The position numbers and the translations under genes were made by a program. A stretch of 7,787 nt of DNA from Chlamydiota bacterium. GTDB lineage: Bacteria; Chlamydiota; Chlamydiia; Chlamydiales; Rhabdochlamydiaceae. The stretch is from assembly GCA_023269365.1 (NCBI GenBank), contig JAHFTN010000079.1, positions 1-7,787 of the forward strand, in the 5' to 3' direction. The notes under the pieces were generated by a model. It was not told the DNA's origin. It searched no databases and worked only from the letters and a program-made list of their open reading frames with translations. Shown in pieces: positions 6,127 to 7,787 of the stretch (the first letter of the stretch is position 1; each line of letters starts with the position of its first letter).

Positions 6127-6870
6127 ATGACAAAAATGAATTCCCTTCTCACAGAACGGTTCAAAAAAGCCTCTTCTGCCCTCTCAAAGATGACTACCCT
6201 TGTAGAAAAATCTTCGAGTGGGAACCTGTCGAGCTTTTCTGGCGTATTTAAAATTTCTGCTTTGAGTGAAAAAGAAAAAGAAACCCTCTTTTCCCTTTTG
6301 ACCCATTACAAAGAAGAGAAAAGGGAGATCGAGGGGGATTTAGACAAGCTCTCTTCTCTGACAGCAGAGGTCAAAGCGATTAACACGCAAGCGATCCTGC
6401 TCCATGGAGAGAGGATCAAAAAAGCGCAAGAGCTCTTAAAGCATTATAAAGAGGGGGCCTTTTCCGCCTGGCTCATCGCCACCTATGGAAATAGGCAAAC
6501 CCCCTATAATTTTTTGCAATATTTTGAGCTGTACTCCTCTCTCCCTCTTGATTTACACACAAGGCTCGATGAGATGCCACGCCAAGTGGTGTACAGTCTA
6601 GCGAGTAGAGAGGGAACATTAGAAAAAAAGAGAGAAATCATTAACAATTATAAGGGACAGCCCAAACAGGAGCTGCTTCAGCTCATCCGCGACACCTTTC
6701 CTTTAAAAGAAACTGACAACCGCGCCTATGACTTAGGACTCTCTTTTATCAAAGACTTTTACCGCATTAAATCCCGCTTAGAAGCAAACTCTTTTACTCC
6801 GACAGCTCAACAAAAAAAACAGCTTCTCCAACTGCTCAAAGACTTAAAAACCTTAATTGAGAGCCCATGA
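6127..6870 (+). CDS. Pgp6-D-like protein (chlamydial virulence-plasmid family, CT583-like)
   Basis: 247 residues, about the length I recall for the plasmid protein Pgp6-D and its chromosomal paralogue CT583. The most family-like block is at about 80-137, with AINTQAILLHGERIKKAQ and the segment YGNRQTPYNFLQY. The protein is predicted almost entirely helical, with charged N- and C-terminal helices (49-72, 227-245), and has no signal peptide or membrane segment. In C. trachomatis, plasmid Pgp6 is needed for plasmid maintenance; the biochemical role of the chromosomal copy is not established. Position straight after a ParA suggests a partner or DNA-binding role. Residues 110-175 have a spacing reminiscent of the ParB helix-turn-helix region, which is inference only. 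The gene begins 3 bp after the parA stop with no clear Shine-Dalgarno, so it probably depends on re-initiation. An ATG at 6136 is an alternative start. The stop overlaps the purB ATG by 4 bp. Confidence 0.9.
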   Translation: MTKMNSLLTERFKKASSALSKMTTLVEKSSSGNLSSFSGVFKISALSEKEKETLFSLLTHYKEEKREIEGDLDKLSSLTAEVKAINTQAILLHGERIKKAQELLKHYKEGAFSAWLIATYGNRQTPYNFLQYFELYSSLPLDLHTRLDEMPRQVVYSLASREGTLEKKREIINNYKGQPKQELLQLIRDTFPLKETDNRAYDLGLSFIKDFYRIKSRLEANSFTPTAQQKKQLLQLLKDLKTLIESP

Positions 6871-7787
6871 CAGACCCTACCCTTTATGAATCTCCTCTTT
6901 CGAGTCGTTACGCAAGCCGGGAGATGAGTCTGCTTTTTTCTCCTCAATTTAAGTACTCGACATGGAGAAAACTATGGGTTGCTTTAGCCTCTTGCCAAAA
7001 GACGCTCGGGCTTCCTATCACAGAAGATCAGATTAAAGCCATGAAAGCTTGCGTAAACCAGATCGATTTTTCTCAGGTGGAAATCTATGAGAAGAAATTT
7101 CGTCACGATGTGATGGCCCACATCCACGCCTTTGAGGATCAGTGCCAAGAAGCCAAGGGGATCATCCACTTAGGAGCGACCTCCTGTTTTGTCACAGACA
7201 ATGGGGATTTGATTCAGATGCAGCAAGCGCTTTTTATCTTAAAGAATAAACTCATCCTCCTGATGCGCCATCTCTACAATTTTTCTAAAAAACACGCCTC
7301 TCTACCTTGTCTTAGCTATACCCATTTTCAACCGGCACAACCCACCACCGTGGGCAAGCGCGCATGCCTGTGGCTTCAAGATTTCTTCTTCGACTTTTGT
7401 GAATTAGAACACCTTCTCAACACTTTTTATTTCTTGGGCGCAAAAGGGGCAACGGGGACACAAGCCTCTTTTTTGTCTCTATTTAATGGGGACCATACCA
7501 AAGTCAGACAGCTAGAAAAACTTCTCTCGAAGGAGATGGGCTTTACTTTCGTCATCCCCATCTCGGGGCAGACCTATACGCGTAAGCAAGACAGCCGGAT
7601 CCTCTCTGTCTTAGCTAGTTTTGCCGCCTCTGCGCATAAATTCGCTACAGACTTCCGCCTCCTTGCCCACCTTAAAGAATTTGAAGAGCCCTCTACAAAC
7701 ACCCAGGTCGGCTCTTCTGCGATGCCCCATAAGCACAACCCGATCCGCTCTGAGAGGATCTGTGGCCTTGCACGCTTTCTCATCTCC
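6867..7787 (+). CDS. purB: Adenylosuccinate lyase, animal-like type (3' end outside window)
   Basis: The first 307 residues of a fumarase/aspartase-superfamily lyase; the frame is open to the window edge, and the animal enzyme of about 480 residues suggests roughly a third is missing. PurB cleaves adenylosuccinate to AMP and fumarate, and SAICAR to AICAR and fumarate. Visible hallmarks: RHDVMAHIHAF at 79-89, GIIHLGATSC at 98-107, THFQPAQPTTVGKR at 152-165 with the putative catalytic His153, TGTQASF at 196-202, GQTYTRK at 234-240, and the superfamily signature GSSAMPHKHNP at 282-292 with its mobile-loop serines. These segments and the opening YESPLSSRYAS match my memory of vertebrate ADSL closely. 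They match less well the short bacterial PurB of B. subtilis or the E. coli type. The ATG at 6867 overlaps the preceding TGA (ATGA), with a weak GAGAG upstream, implying translational coupling. Without de novo purine synthesis the likely role is IMP-to-AMP conversion with PurA. Confidence 0.95.
   Translation, partial: MTDPTLYESPLSSRYASREMSLLFSPQFKYSTWRKLWVALASCQKTLGLPITEDQIKAMKACVNQIDFSQVEIYEKKFRHDVMAHIHAFEDQCQEAKGIIHLGATSCFVTDNGDLIQMQQALFILKNKLILLMRHLYNFSKKHASLPCLSYTHFQPAQPTTVGKRACLWLQDFFFDFCELEHLLNTFYFLGAKGATGTQASFLSLFNGDHTKVRQLEKLLSKEMGFTFVIPISGQTYTRKQDSRILSVLASFAASAHKFATDFRLLAHLKEFEEPSTNTQVGSSAMPHKHNPIRSERICGLARFLIS

Noticed and set aside
7574..7783. Minus-strand frame at the right edge, and one at 6984-7169
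   Set aside because: Both lie antisense within purB, whose conserved motifs cover the same bases.

Overview
The window looks like chromosomal DNA of a member of the Chlamydiota. The evidence is a tightly packed plus-strand run: thrS (threonyl-tRNA synthetase), then a ParA/MinD-type ATPase, then a protein of the chlamydia-specific virulence-plasmid family Pgp6-D. This matches, from memory, the order CT581-CT582-CT583 in Chlamydia trachomatis. The next gene is an adenylosuccinate lyase (purB). Chlamydiaceae, with their minimal purine metabolism, are not expected to carry it there. This favours an environmental (amoeba- or arthropod-associated) chlamydia over the genus Chlamydia. The family cannot be fixed from the sequence alone.

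Layout. At 1-684 (+) is the 3' part of an unrecognised gene, open to the left edge, whose product ends in two hydrophobic segments. A strong hairpin at 703-734 separates it from a convergent large gene at 763-3429 (-). That gene encodes about 870-888 residues of unknown function, with an N-terminal QNVGSCFA motif and a C-terminal DTNW motif that suggest a papain-like cysteine peptidase fold. A compact divergent region lies between this gene and thrS. It contains a perfect 17-bp inverted repeat and what look like overlapping promoters for both directions.

The right half, 3450-7787 (+), looks like one transcription unit: thrS and parA overlap by 8 bp, parA and the Pgp6-like gene are 3 bp apart, and the Pgp6-like gene and purB overlap by 4 bp. 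purB runs off the right edge. The ParA/Pgp6 pair is the chromosomal counterpart of the plasmid Pgp5/Pgp6 pair and is plausibly a partition or maintenance module. ThrRS charges tRNA-Thr, and PurB would complete the IMP-to-AMP route if a purA exists elsewhere.

The most unusual elements are the candidate papain-like giant protein, the very compact divergent promoter, the plasmid-type partition pair inside a housekeeping operon, and a PurB that resembles the animal enzyme more than the short E. coli or B. subtilis types. No tRNA, rRNA, CRISPR array or insertion sequence was seen, and there is no gene-free stretch longer than about 80 bp.
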